Shown: positions 34,159-43,331 of the stretch, piece by piece
How the letters are laid out: each line of letters opens with the position of its first letter
Position numbering within the stretch: position 1 is the first letter of the stretch
DNA from: Oscillospiraceae bacterium
GTDB taxonomy: Bacteria; Bacillota; Clostridia; Saccharofermentanales; Saccharofermentanaceae
Assembly: GCA_015069205.1 (NCBI GenBank)
Contig: SVIZ01000002.1
Location: forward strand, 186,001-250,000
Length of the DNA: 64,000 nt
Reading direction: 5' to 3'
Translations under genes and position numbers: made by a program
Notes under the pieces: model-generated
The model's input: the letters and a program-made list of their open reading frames with translations, nothing else
Databases searched by the model: none
What the model was told of the DNA's origin: nothing

Positions 34159-35339
34159 AGATACAGAACAAGGGAAAAAAAAGAACGGCGCTCAGGATAA
34201 CGGCGATCGTTATATTACCTGTACTTTGTGTAGCAGCAGTTTTTTGCAACGCGTTTATTCCGCGAAATGTTGCTGATTACTATTGCACGAATATCTTTCC
34301 TTATCTTTCCAAACCGATGCAGAGCATCAATATGTTTTTCCATTATTCGCTCACGGAGAATTTTGTTGTTGTCTTAGCACCTCTGTTTGTTATCGGACTT
34401 GTGGTATGGTGCGTATTCCTTGTAAAGAGATTCATGAGTCACGGTGCCCTCTCATATCTTTATAAATCATTCAGGAACCTTTTCGTACTGATACTTATCG
34501 GTGCCATAATCTTTCAGGCAATGCACGGGTTCAACTACAAGAGAACGCATGTGACAAAGGCAATGATACTTACGGAAGAAGAACTGACTTTCGAAGATTA
34601 CTGCGCTGCACTTAAATGGGCTTATATGGGCATGATCGAAGCCAGGAGCCACTTGGGTGAAGACTATAACGGCGTCGCCCACATGGACGAGAGTTTTGAG
34701 AATTCGGCTTTGTATGCATGCTCGCTTCTTGATGCTTTCAGTGAGGAATATAATGTTCCGCTCAGTGAGAATTATGTGCGTGCAAAGCCCGTGTCGATGA
34801 GCCACTATTGGAGCTATACGCATATTGTCGGGATGTACGATCCTTTCCTTGCTGAAGTTAACGTTAATACCGATTACATGAGCATTAATGAATTCCCGAT
34901 CACATTATGTCACGAGCTCTGCCATGCAAAAGGCTATGCGAGCGAGACGGATTGTAATACACTGGCGACCCTTGCATGCTGTTCGGCTTCAAGAGCAGAT
35001 TTCAGATATGCGGGATATTATGAGATATTCTGGAATCTTTATTACGTTGCCGACGATATAGCTGAAGCAACAGGCGAAGTTGTTCCTGAGTTTCCCGTTA
35101 CTTCCGAGATGACTCCTGTATACAGGGACATGAGAGCTTCACATATCTATTGGAGACAGATCGATAATGAAGTAGACAGGATCAAGGAAATCCTCGGTAT
35201 CGATATCACTGAAGCAAGTGATGTGGTAAACGATACATTCCTAAAAACTAACGGAGAGTCAGGTGTGGAATCTTACCATGTACCTGACAGTGTCTATGTA
35301 AGATTCTATCTGACTTATGCAGGAGCAGAAGATGCTTGA
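34155..35339 (+). CDS. DUF3810 family membrane protein with HExxH-like site
   Basis: A 394-aa protein with three N-terminal membrane helices (about 13-32, 68-90, 105-122), then an extracytoplasmic part containing L-C-H-E-L-C-H-A-K-G-Y-A-S-E, a zincin-type H-E-x-x-H followed by Glu. That motif is characteristic of DUF3810, a family of predicted metallopeptidases. Substrate unknown. The start overlaps the previous gene by ATGA. Confidence 0.75.
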   Translation: MKIQNKGKKRTALRITAIVILPVLCVAAVFCNAFIPRNVADYYCTNIFPYLSKPMQSINMFFHYSLTENFVVVLAPLFVIGLVVWCVFLVKRFMSHGALSYLYKSFRNLFVLILIGAIIFQAMHGFNYKRTHVTKAMILTEEELTFEDYCAALKWAYMGMIEARSHLGEDYNGVAHMDESFENSALYACSLLDAFSEEYNVPLSENYVRAKPVSMSHYWSYTHIVGMYDPFLAEVNVNTDYMSINEFPITLCHELCHAKGYASETDCNTLATLACCSASRADFRYAGYYEIFWNLYYVADDIAEATGEVVPEFPVTSEMTPVYRDMRASHIYWRQIDNEVDRIKEILGIDITEASDVVNDTFLKTNGESGVESYHVPDSVYVRFYLTYAGAEDA

Positions 35340-36747
35340 AGTAATACTCAAAGGTCACGATAAGTTTTATCTTGTATCTGACGTGGTCAGAATGTTTTGC
35401 GGTGTCCCGGAAGAACTCAAGGAAGAGAGCAAAGTCGTAGCTCCCGAAGGTCCGGACATAACGCTTGTTAACGAGCTTTTTCCTGACGGCCGCTCGGTTA
35501 CTCATTTTAATGGCAGAGATTATGAATTTGAAGGTGAATTGCTTGAGCCCGGCCGCGAGATAAGAAGATCTCTTTACATGGCTCTTTCAGATATAACTTC
35601 GAAAAACATGCCGTGGGGTTGTCTTACCGGAATAAGACCTACACTTGTAGCATGGGAAGAAGACAGTGCCGAAGATCTCATGACAAAGTATTTTGTAAGA
35701 TCCGATAAGGCAAAGCTTGCATATGAGACTTCAAGAGAAGAGCAGCGGTTATTATCCAAAGTGCCTGAGAACAGTCTGGGCGTTTATGTCGGAGTGCCTT
35801 TCTGTCCTTCAAGATGCGAATACTGCTCATTCATTTCATCTGATATATCATGTCACATGGACAGGCTCGTAAATTACGAAGCTGCTCTTGAGCGCGAGAT
35901 AAAGCTGATGGCACCTTCGATAGGCAGAACGCTTTCTTCATTATATGTCGGAGGAGGTACGCCTACGGTTTTCGAAGAGCGGGAATTTGCCGCGCTGCTT
36001 GATGCGATCTATTCAAATCTCAAGATCACTCCTGATTGCGAAGTGACTGTTGAAGCAGGAAGACCTGATACGATAACTAAGGGAAAACTTGAAGCCATGA
36101 GAGATCACGGCATAACCAGGATATGCATCAATCCTCAAACGATGAAGTCAGAGACGCTTTTAAGACTCGGAAGAAAACATACTGCAGAAGATACTGTCAG
36201 GGTATATAGACAGGCATGTGATATGGGATTTGATCTGATCAACATGGATCTTATTGCAGGGCTTCCGTATGAGAATGCCGAAGAACATGTTAATTCGACA
36301 AAGAGACTGATCGAACTTGCTCCTGCAAACATTACTGTCCACACTCTTTATAAGAAGAGAAGAGCTGCCATGAGCCGCGAGAAAGTAATGGACTATGATA
36401 AGAGCAGGGGAGAATTAGATGCGTGTGTAGCAGAGAGTTATAGGCTGCTGCAGGAAGCAGGATACAGACCTTATTATATGTACCGCCAGAAAGACACAGG
36501 TCACGGACTTGAGAATACAGGTTTTGCAAAAGGCGATACGGGAAGCATCTATAATGTTGCCATGATGAGCGACTGCAGGGACGTGCTGTCTTTTGGTGCA
36601 GGCGGAATGAGCAAGAGATGCTTTAAGCAGGAAGGTGAACTCTATAAGCACAGGGTGGAGAGATGTCCCACCATTAAGGATGCTTTAACATATATCGAAA
36701 GAGTAGATGAGATGGCTCAGAAGAAGATCGAGTTTTTCGAGATGTAA
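35332..36747 (+). CDS. hemZ: HemZ-type radical SAM coproporphyrinogen oxidase-like protein
   Basis: A 471-aa protein from ATG 35332 (GGAG seven bases upstream), overlapping the previous stop by eight bases. An N-terminal ~150-residue region unique to HemZ precedes the radical SAM domain, with the cluster motif C-P-S-R-C-E-Y-C in V-P-F-C-P-S-R-C, then Y-V-G-G-G-T-P-T and a C-terminal HemN-like region. HemZ was named as an oxygen-independent coproporphyrinogen dehydrogenase in Bacillus, but its true reaction is doubtful. No other haem genes are visible nearby. Confidence 0.85.
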   Translation: MLEVILKGHDKFYLVSDVVRMFCGVPEELKEESKVVAPEGPDITLVNELFPDGRSVTHFNGRDYEFEGELLEPGREIRRSLYMALSDITSKNMPWGCLTGIRPTLVAWEEDSAEDLMTKYFVRSDKAKLAYETSREEQRLLSKVPENSLGVYVGVPFCPSRCEYCSFISSDISCHMDRLVNYEAALEREIKLMAPSIGRTLSSLYVGGGTPTVFEEREFAALLDAIYSNLKITPDCEVTVEAGRPDTITKGKLEAMRDHGITRICINPQTMKSETLLRLGRKHTAEDTVRVYRQACDMGFDLINMDLIAGLPYENAEEHVNSTKRLIELAPANITVHTLYKKRRAAMSREKVMDYDKSRGELDACVAESYRLLQEAGYRPYYMYRQKDTGHGLENTGFAKGDTGSIYNVAMMSDCRDVLSFGAGGMSKRCFKQEGELYKHRVERCPTIKDALTYIERVDEMAQKKIEFFEM

Positions 36748-36815
36748 ACAACGTAGTATAATTACGGCATCGGAATAATCGACAGTAATTTGTTTCCCTT
36801 TATTGGTGGTAGTTA

Positions 36816-39371
36816 ATGGTTCCTAAGAATGTTGAGAAAAAAGATAAAACACTCTTAAAGTATGCGGCACTTTGTTTGCTTTTTGCGTTTATCTGCACAT
36901 GTGGGATCCTGATATCGGGAAGGGCCTTTGAATACAAAACCAATAAGCTCGATATTGGCGAAGCGCTGGTTTTAAGACCTGGCGAGACTGTAACGCAAAA
37001 GATTGAGACACCTGCAGAAGAGATCCGTGGACTTTCTATAGTGTTCATGACGTTCGGGAGAGTAAATACAGGCACGATCAATATTGTTCTTTGTGATGAC
37101 GGAGTTCCTGTTTGTGAGAAATCGATTGAAGCTTCTTATATTGTAGAGAATTCTTATAATGATTTCAGATTCGGTCGTTCTTTTCATGTAAAGAGTGGTC
37201 ATCAATACAGCTTTCAGATTACTTATGATTCTGATAACCCTGATGATAAAATCGCCCTGATCACTTCCAGTTCAGGTGACGGTCTGAATCAGGCGGGAAC
37301 AGTTATTCATGACCGCACACTGTGTTATCAGCTTATTCTTGTTAACAACGGTATGAGGATTGCAGCAGTCATGGTTTTCCTTTTAGCTGCTCTCTCGGGA
37401 TCTGTTCTCGTTGTTAAGAAAAACGGCATTGCGGAGATTAAGATCTCTAAAGCGGTAATAGGATCTTTGCTCATCGTTCTGATATTGGAATTTGTATCTG
37501 TTGATCTTCTCTCGAAAACAAGACTTGATGTTTTAACCGATATTAGTGAGGAGACAGGGACCAGCGTGACAGCCGGACCGGGTGAGAGCATAGAGTATCC
37601 ATTTGAAATAACTTTTTCACCTGCAGGAAAATTGAACTTTGCATTAGTTCAAGGCGATTACGACAATATCAATGTAGAGCTGGTTAATTCAGATTCCGGA
37701 TATATTTATCTTGAGCGCAATTTAGCTCCGGATGAGTTCATTCAGGAATATTCATCAGGAAAGAATGCCATGATGATCACTGCTGCAGGCTGCGGTATTA
37801 GGGAATTCCCTCTCGGCCATTATTCCATAAAGGTTACCAACACTTCGTCAGATACGCCACTCGTACTTGAAACAACTCAGAACGCCGAAGGTGAGACAGA
37901 GTTATTTGTTATTCAGTCTAAGTTCACATGGATGAGCAGGATAATGGCTTGTGTAATGCTGTTGACTGTTTCTGTTTATTTGTATCTCGTGTTCATTTTC
38001 ACACACAAGAAACCTGTTAAAGCAGAGTTTATGTTCCTGTTAACCGCCATCCCTCTTGGTGCGATCTATTTTGCGTTGTTCCAGCCTTGGAGCGTATCGG
38101 ATACTACCGCTCATTTCGAAGCGATATATCGTATCTCCAATAATTTTTTAGGGTGCAATGAAAATAACGGATGGATGATGCGTTCTGCAGATAATGTCTT
38201 TTATAAAAACGTTTGGCACTTTGCCCCCAGTTATCCCTGTATGCGTTCCATGCTTGGAGTTTATGATAATTTCTTTGCTTCAACCGGTTCAGGTACGAAT
38301 ATGGTTCCTATTTCCGATCCGCTGGAACAAATGGAATACTACACGATTATAAGTTATTTTCCCATGGTTTTGGGTTTGGTTATAGGAAGACTTCTTAATC
38401 TTGGAATTGTTCCTGCGTTGTATCTTGCCCGTTTATTTATGTGGGCATTCTATATTGTGGTTTGTTACCGTGCTGTCAGGATAACACCAGTAGGTAAAAT
38501 GGTCTTCGCCGCAGTTTGTCTGCTACCCATGTCATTGGTGATGAGCAATTCAATATCCTATGATGCACTGGTCATTGTTTCGACAATGTATTTCACCGCG
38601 TCAGTATTACGTTTGCGTAAAGACGCAAGTTTAAGAAATATGATAGAGACCTGTATACCGGGATTCCTTATCGGAGGAGTAAAAGGAGGCGGATATCTCC
38701 TTCTTCTCATTTTGGTATTTATTCTTTGGGATAAGAAAGAAAAAGAAAAATCTGTTAAGAAGATCCTGGCTTTAGCAGCAACGGCATTGTTTGCTTTTGT
38801 TTTGTTTAATATGTTGATTCCGAGAGTAAAGCTATATCAGTTCGGTTCAGAAGGATCAGATAAACTCTCGACAATGTGGGGAATAACCCACCCTCTGGAA
38901 TATATCAATATGTCTATTGCTTCATATCTTGATTATGCGGACAAACTCATTGTTAATATTGGCGGAACGTTCCTCTCGTGGGAAGAATTCACTATCGATA
39001 ATATAGTGATCATAGCGCTCATGATAACGGCACTTATCGCTGCTGTTTTCGAGAAGGATGAAATTGTTCTCAATAAGCGGGATAAGATCATTTTTATCTG
39101 TACGATCTTGACATCTGTTGTGTTAACGCCTCTCATGCTTTTATCCTGGACAGATCCCGGAAGCCCGAGGGTTGAAGGTTTGCAGGGCAGATATTATCTG
39201 CCGGTTCTGCCGTTGATTATTTTGCTTATGTCAAAGTACGGATTTAAAAAGGCAACATTGGAAGCAGATAACGAGAACAGCCTTGCAGTTCTTAAGACCT
39301 GTCAGAAAGTATTTGCGGTGATTTCGGTGTTATGCGTTTACTTTATGATGAGACGTTATCTGATCAGATAA
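36816..39371 (+). CDS. DUF2142 family large membrane protein, GT-C-like
   Basis: An 851-aa protein. A first helix at about 12-32 is followed by two beta-rich extracytoplasmic domains (each ~120 residues, separated by helices near 185-225), then from about residue 375 a polytopic part with a dozen or so helices. That part includes the DUF2142-type P-W-S-V-S-D-T-x-A-H-F and the C-terminal G-L-Q-G-R-Y-Y-L-P pattern. Such proteins resemble lipid-linked-sugar glycosyltransferases and occur in surface polysaccharide loci. Only a weak GGTGG-like SD is seen. Confidence 0.7.
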   Translation: MVPKNVEKKDKTLLKYAALCLLFAFICTCGILISGRAFEYKTNKLDIGEALVLRPGETVTQKIETPAEEIRGLSIVFMTFGRVNTGTINIVLCDDGVPVCEKSIEASYIVENSYNDFRFGRSFHVKSGHQYSFQITYDSDNPDDKIALITSSSGDGLNQAGTVIHDRTLCYQLILVNNGMRIAAVMVFLLAALSGSVLVVKKNGIAEIKISKAVIGSLLIVLILEFVSVDLLSKTRLDVLTDISEETGTSVTAGPGESIEYPFEITFSPAGKLNFALVQGDYDNINVELVNSDSGYIYLERNLAPDEFIQEYSSGKNAMMITAAGCGIREFPLGHYSIKVTNTSSDTPLVLETTQNAEGETELFVIQSKFTWMSRIMACVMLLTVSVYLYLVFIFTHKKPVKAEFMFLLTAIPLGAIYFALFQPWSVSDTTAHFEAIYRISNNFLGCNENNGWMMRSADNVFYKNVWHFAPSYPCMRSMLGVYDNFFASTGSGTNMVPISDPLEQMEYYTIISYFPMVLGLVIGRLLNLGIVPALYLARLFMWAFYIVVCYRAVRITPVGKMVFAAVCLLPMSLVMSNSISYDALVIVSTMYFTASVLRLRKDASLRNMIETCIPGFLIGGVKGGGYLLLLILVFILWDKKEKEKSVKKILALAATALFAFVLFNMLIPRVKLYQFGSEGSDKLSTMWGITHPLEYINMSIASYLDYADKLIVNIGGTFLSWEEFTIDNIVIIALMITALIAAVFEKDEIVLNKRDKIIFICTILTSVVLTPLMLLSWTDPGSPRVEGLQGRYYLPVLPLIILLMSKYGFKKATLEADNENSLAVLKTCQKVFAVISVLCVYFMMRRYLIR

Positions 39372-39407
39372 TATATTAAAGGGATAATAGTAAAGAGGAA
39401 AAGTAAC

Positions 39408-40280
39408 ATGGAAAAAACAGTCAAATTGAAAGTCATGGGACTTTTGTATCTGGTTATTGTATTATTCGGCGCTGCCATTGCATTGTTCTTCCACAGGTTA
39501 TTCGGATACAACCTTCTTATCGCGTTTGCTGTCGTTCTGGTGGCAGCGCTTCCGGTAACTTATGTAGTGTTCAAGATCATGATAAGCAAAGAAAAGAACA
39601 AGCCTTACGGCAAGGTCTATTCTGAGTTTAGAAAAGAACTATTTACGAATGGTTATACGGAGAAGTTTTTCGAGCTTTCCAATCAGGCGATAAATGCATA
39701 TAAAAACGGAGAGAAGATAGATCAGGTATATCTCAGGGAATTTATTCTACTTACGGTTGATTACTATAACGCATTGAGAAAGTATGATAAGTCACTTGAG
39801 CTAATTAAGCTGCTCGACGAAAACAGCTTTACCGGTAAGAGCACCATTTATATCGATCATGGGTTGTCTGCTTTGACTTACTATGGCAGCCTTATGGAAA
39901 TCTGCCGCGGCTTAAATGATAAAGGCAGCGCCATAAATCTTTTAGAGCGCGCCAAGCCCATAATGGAAATGAATCACAAGTATGAAGTGTTTAATATGTA
40001 CGTAGATAACATCTACTATACTTATTACATGCTCATCGAAAACTACGAACGTGCAGGAGAGTATGCTGATAAGCTTGCATCGTATACTTCACCTGACTCT
40101 GCCAGATTCATTACCAGATATATTGTCGAAGCCGAGTATAAACTTCATCAGGGCAAAAGACAGGAAGCAATCGAGGCATATAAAAAGATGGAATCCATCA
40201 TTGAAGGCGAACAAAAGAATTTATACGAATTCTATTATTCGGTGTATGCAGATCGATTAGGGATCAAGTCGGAGCTGTAA
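39408..40280 (+). CDS. Membrane-anchored TPR-like protein
   Basis: A 290-aa protein with two membrane helices at the N-terminus (about 9-30 and 33-53) and a cytoplasmic helical remainder with degenerate tetratricopeptide-like hairpins (Y-D-K-S-L-E-L-I, Y-E-R-A-G-E-Y-A-D-K-L, K-R-Q-E-A-I-E-A-Y-K-K-M). No specific function recognised; a scaffold role beside the DUF2142 protein is possible. SD GAGGAAAAG. Confidence 0.6.
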   Translation: MEKTVKLKVMGLLYLVIVLFGAAIALFFHRLFGYNLLIAFAVVLVAALPVTYVVFKIMISKEKNKPYGKVYSEFRKELFTNGYTEKFFELSNQAINAYKNGEKIDQVYLREFILLTVDYYNALRKYDKSLELIKLLDENSFTGKSTIYIDHGLSALTYYGSLMEICRGLNDKGSAINLLERAKPIMEMNHKYEVFNMYVDNIYYTYYMLIENYERAGEYADKLASYTSPDSARFITRYIVEAEYKLHQGKRQEAIEAYKKMESIIEGEQKNLYEFYYSVYADRLGIKSEL

Positions 40281-40290
40281 CATAGAATAA

Positions 40291-40320
40291 AAAACGATCG
40301 GTCATAAAGCCGATCGTTTT
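40291..40320. terminator. Bidirectional terminator
   Basis: AAAACGATCGG and CCGATCGTTTT form an 11-bp hairpin with an eight-base loop. It carries A-runs and T-runs on both sides, so it can serve both the plus-strand TPR-like gene and the minus-strand tRNA. Confidence 0.85.
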
Positions 40321-40326
40321 TCGTTC

Positions 40327-40402
40327 TGGTCGAGGTGACAGGATTCGAACCTGCGACCCCATGCTCCCAAAGCACGTACGCTACCAACTGCGCTACACCT
40401 CG
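40327..40402 (-). tRNA. tRNA-Pro (anticodon TGG)
   Basis: 76 bases including an encoded 3' CCA. The acceptor stem CGAGGTG/CACCTCG is perfect, the D-arm contains AGTTGGTAG, the anticodon loop is TTTGGGA (anticodon TGG, reads CCA/CCG-type proline codons), and the T-arm contains GGTTCGAATCC. It lies alone between convergent genes. Confidence 0.97.
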
Positions 40403-40445
40403 ATGCCGACGACGGTAATTATATATGTTTTGATTATTATCTGCA

Positions 40446-40476
40446 AATAAAAGACCTGCACCATATGATGCAGGCC
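40446..40476 (-). terminator. Terminator after the DUF4870 gene (minus strand)
   Basis: On the minus strand a CCTGCA/TGCAGG hairpin with flanking pairing is followed by TTTTATTT, 26 bases beyond the stop. Confidence 0.7.
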
Positions 40477-40501
40477 TTAAACTTTGTCTTAACCGAAGCT
40501 A

Positions 40502-40795
40502 TTACTTAACGATCTTGATCTTGTCGCCAATAACAGGAATCGTGAAGTACTGAGTCTTAGCTGCAGCGATGATGCCCATAATAGCGCAGATAATGCCGCA
40601 AACCCAACCGACGAAGGGAATGCACTCCATGATGGAGATGATGATTCCGTTATTAACGTGACTTCTTACGAAAGGTGATGTCTTTTCAGGTGAGATCAAA
40701 AGACCCAAGAGCCAAAGGATACCTACATAAGAGAGGATAGAGAACAACTTAGCGTTAGAGGGAAGCTGCTCAGAGACGTTCTGATTTTCTGACAT
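40502..40795 (-). CDS. DUF4870 domain small membrane protein
   Basis: A 97-aa protein. The ATG at 40795 follows AAAGGAG; the longer frame back to 40984 runs across the divergent gene's start and lacks support. It shows the DUF4870 (Tic20-like fold) pattern: S-I-L-S-Y-V-G-I-L-W-L-L-G, then F-V-R-S-H-V-N-N-G and a final double helix with I-P-F-V-G-W-V. Function unknown. Confidence 0.8.
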   Translation of the reverse strand: MSENQNVSEQLPSNAKLFSILSYVGILWLLGLLISPEKTSPFVRSHVNNGIIISIMECIPFVGWVCGIICAIMGIIAAAKTQYFTIPVIGDKIKIVK

Positions 40796-40867
40796 ACAGA
40801 TTGCTCCTTTACTTATTTGAGATAAAATTATATTAACATAGTTGAATTGATATAGGGAGAATGCAAA

Positions 40868-41584
40868 TTGATTAAAGTTACAAGCTATAAAAGCGACAAT
40901 ATACATACATACGGGCTTGGCGCGACGGTTGCTATGGAGTATCTTCTCAAAAACCGTGATGCCGTAAAAGGAATGATCCTTCATCCGGGATTCAGATCTG
41001 AAGAGACTATTGAGAAGATAAAGGACATCTGTGGAAACGATATTCCCGTATCCATAGAAGAAAAGCCGTTTAACATCCTCTCAAAAAAGGATAACTGCTT
41101 CGTTATCTGCGTTATCGAAAAAAAGAAGGCCAGGCTTAACGACGGCAACCACATGGTCCTGGTTAATCCTTCCAACTGCGGTAACCTCGGCACGATCGTA
41201 AGGAGCTGCCTGGGTTTTGGCGTAAAGGATATTGCGATAGTGGGAAAGACTGCAGCAGATCCTTTTGATCCGAAGACGATCAGGGCGTCCATGGGGGCAT
41301 GCGCAAGCGTGAGGATCGAAGTTTTCGACGAGTTTTCCTGTTATGTTCAGAGATTTCCTTCGAATAACCTTTATCCGTTTATGCTCGACGGCAGCACAAA
41401 ACTTCAGGAAACCACGATAAATAAGCCGTTTTCGCTGATCATGGGCAATGAGGCGACAGGACTTGATCCGTCATTTCAGAAGATAGGACAGCCCATAAGA
41501 ATTGAGCATACTTCGAATATCGACAGCTTAAATATTACAATTGCCGCAAGTATCGGGCTTTATGAAGCAACAAAGACTTGCTAA
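40868..41584 (+). CDS. TrmH/SpoU family RNA 2'-O-methyltransferase
   Basis: A 238-aa protein from TTG 40868, with GGGAG eight bases upstream. The C-terminal ~150 residues are a SPOUT domain with motif 1 (N-P-S-N-C-G-N-L-G-T-I-V-R-S), motif 2 (L-I-M-G-N-E-A-T-G-L) and motif 3 (I-D-S-L-N-I-T-I-A-A-S-I), the knot that binds S-adenosylmethionine. In motif 1 the usual N-P-x-N-x-G-x-x-x-R is intact. The ~85-residue N-terminal domain is not a typical L30e-like substrate domain. The target RNA is unknown. Confidence 0.85.
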   Translation: MIKVTSYKSDNIHTYGLGATVAMEYLLKNRDAVKGMILHPGFRSEETIEKIKDICGNDIPVSIEEKPFNILSKKDNCFVICVIEKKKARLNDGNHMVLVNPSNCGNLGTIVRSCLGFGVKDIAIVGKTAADPFDPKTIRASMGACASVRIEVFDEFSCYVQRFPSNNLYPFMLDGSTKLQETTINKPFSLIMGNEATGLDPSFQKIGQPIRIEHTSNIDSLNITIAASIGLYEATKTC

Positions 41585-41606
41585 TAAAAATATATCGTGA
41601 TACAAT
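41578..41606 (+). promoter_or_regulatory. Promoter of rpsT
   Basis: TTGCTA (41578-41583) overlapping the previous stop, 17-base spacer, TACAAT (41601-41606), 43 bases before the rpsT start. Confidence 0.6.
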
Positions 41607-41649
41607 TCTTCGGTAATTTGAAGATATAACTCTAAAAAGGAGAAAAAAG

Positions 41650-41910
41650 ATGCCTAATATTAAATCAGCTATCAAGCGTGTAAGCGTTTCCGAGAAGAAG
41701 GCTGCTGCCAATAAGAGCAAGAAGAGTGCTATCCGCACAACTGTTAAGAAGGCAAAGGCTGATATCGCTAACGGCGAGAATCTTGATGCTACAATCAAGT
41801 CTACACAGAAGGCATTGGACCAGGCTGCTGCTAAGGGCCACATGAGCAAGAATGCAGCTTCCAGAACAAAGTCCAGACTTGCTAAGGCTGCTAACGCTGC
41901 CAAGGCTTAA
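41650..41910 (+). CDS. rpsT: 30S ribosomal protein S20
   Basis: An 86-aa protein rich in Lys and Ala with the S20 start M-P-N-I-K-S-A-I-K-R-V and the later K-G-H-M-S-K-N-A-A-S-R-x-K-S-R-L-A-K motif. It binds 16S rRNA early in small-subunit assembly. SD AAGGAG. Monocistronic, with its own promoter and terminator. Confidence 0.96.
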   Translation: MPNIKSAIKRVSVSEKKAAANKSKKSAIRTTVKKAKADIANGENLDATIKSTQKALDQAAAKGHMSKNAASRTKSRLAKAANAAKA

Positions 41911-41934
41911 TTGACCTAACTAAGAGAATAATTG

Positions 41935-41970
41935 AGCCGTCTGTCGGAATTTCCGGCGGACGGCTTTGTT
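41935..41970 (+). terminator. Terminator after rpsT
   Basis: A 14-bp hairpin, AGCCGTCTGTCGGA/TCCGGCGGACGGCT (two G-T pairs) with a short loop, is followed by TTGTT. It may also serve the convergent tmcAL gene. Confidence 0.8.
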
Positions 41971-41976
41971 CTGCGT

Positions 41977-43263
41977 CTATTTAACTATTACGGGGATCGA
42001 TTCCCATTCTGAAGCGGTGTTTTTACCGTAAAGCTTCCAGCCGAGAGAAGCCGCTCTCATATCAAGCTCAAAGATCTTTTTTAGTTCCTCATTCTCCGAC
42101 TGGAGTTCCAGGCAGTCGGAAGGTCTGTTGATAACAGGGGTCTTCGCGCATTTACCCATTATCTTAAGACAATACTTACCTTCGGAATTAAAACCCAGTA
42201 CTCTGATATAGGGAGGACGCTTTATCTCAAGATAAGATCCGTCCTGGCCTGTCATCAGGCTTGCCAGAGCTCGCTGGATCCTGGAAACCGTATATCTCTT
42301 TGTTGATATCTTTTTCTCGAAAACCTTAAGGTTGTGATCGTCATCAGGTATGGTGTCCGGCCTGATATCGGATGCAAAGTTTTTGATATAGCCTGACAAG
42401 TCGTCGCTCATGTAAGCGATACTGTTAAGCCCGGAAGCATTTGCCGTAAGCATCGCATTCCTGATGTAGCCAACGTAATCAGGATATCTGAACACTCCTG
42501 AAGATGCAGATGACAGCATTACGCCGAGCGAACGGTCAGGCATGTGTCCGTTAAGTTTGCCTGCGATGGCTGACTGGCTGAAATGAGGTGCCTCTGATGA
42601 GATCGCATTGCGGATAGATGTCGCACTCGCAAAGTCCGCACTGATGTCAGAAGAGTGGTAGCCTTCGCCCTCGCGCCTTATCATGATCACGTTGATCCTG
42701 TGTTTCTTATCGATTTTTTTAAGTGCCATCAGATAGTCTAAAGCGAGTATGGAATTGGGACTTGAGAGTACCGGATCCAGATTGCCTCCGATACCTTTTT
42801 GGGATGCCAGATCCTTTATGGCGGCAGCTCTTGCCTGGGGGAAACTGATCCCAGTGGAAATATATTCATTCAGCTTAGTGTTGAAAACTTCATCATTTGC
42901 GAAATCCATATCCGCGAGAGCTTTAAGGATATCTGTATTATCCGTATCAACGCCGAATGCGATGTCGGTTACGACACCCGTGGAGATCAGTTCGGAAACG
43001 GCGCCTTCCGCAAATCTCGAAGAAGGTGCACATGAAAAACTGAAGGGGAGTTCGAGAACAACATCTGCGCCGCAAAGAAGAGCCTGTCTGGCACGTACTG
43101 CAGGAGGACAGATTGCAGGAAGACCGCGCTGTGTGAAAAAGCCGGACATGACGGGCATAACGATAGCCCTCGGATCATTTACGATCTCACGGGCCTTTCT
43201 GATCAGGTATTCGTGACCGTTATGGAATGGATTAAATTCCGCAATTATTCCTATGACCCGCAA
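41977..43263 (-). CDS. tmcAL: tRNA(Met) cytidine acetate ligase
   Basis: A 428-aa protein, normal for the family (formerly YlbM/DUF795). The N-terminus is G-I-I-A-E-F-N-P-F-H-N-G-H, the nucleotidyltransferase HxGH-type site, followed by M-S-G-x-F-x-Q-R-G and C-G-A-D-V-V-L-E-L-P. TmcAL activates acetate with ATP and acetylates the wobble cytidine of elongator tRNA-Met. Its acetate use fits with the acetate-forming pta-ackA operon nearby. No clear SD; it shares the short divergent gap with the next gene. Confidence 0.93.
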   Translation of the reverse strand: MRVIGIIAEFNPFHNGHEYLIRKAREIVNDPRAIVMPVMSGFFTQRGLPAICPPAVRARQALLCGADVVLELPFSFSCAPSSRFAEGAVSELISTGVVTDIAFGVDTDNTDILKALADMDFANDEVFNTKLNEYISTGISFPQARAAAIKDLASQKGIGGNLDPVLSSPNSILALDYLMALKKIDKKHRINVIMIRREGEGYHSSDISADFASATSIRNAISSEAPHFSQSAIAGKLNGHMPDRSLGVMLSSASSGVFRYPDYVGYIRNAMLTANASGLNSIAYMSDDLSGYIKNFASDIRPDTIPDDDHNLKVFEKKISTKRYTVSRIQRALASLMTGQDGSYLEIKRPPYIRVLGFNSEGKYCLKIMGKCAKTPVINRPSDCLELQSENEELKKIFELDMRAASLGWKLYGKNTASEWESIPVIVK

Positions 43264-43284
43264 TTTATGTATATCCTCTGCTTT

Positions 43285-43293
43285 TGGTATAAT
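43285..43293 (+). promoter_or_regulatory. Extended -10 promoter for the 43332 gene
   Basis: TG-G-TATAAT (TG at 43285-43286, TATAAT at 43288-43293), without a good -35. It lies in the short gap divergent from tmcAL. Confidence 0.45.
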
Positions 43294-43331
43294 CTGTGAT
43301 TGTAAAGATTATATTTCATAAGGCGGAGTTT

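Noticed and set aside
40327..40402. tRNA-Pro as an integration site for a mobile element
   Set aside because: No integrase, no repeated tRNA 3' end and only ordinary chromosomal genes on both sides.
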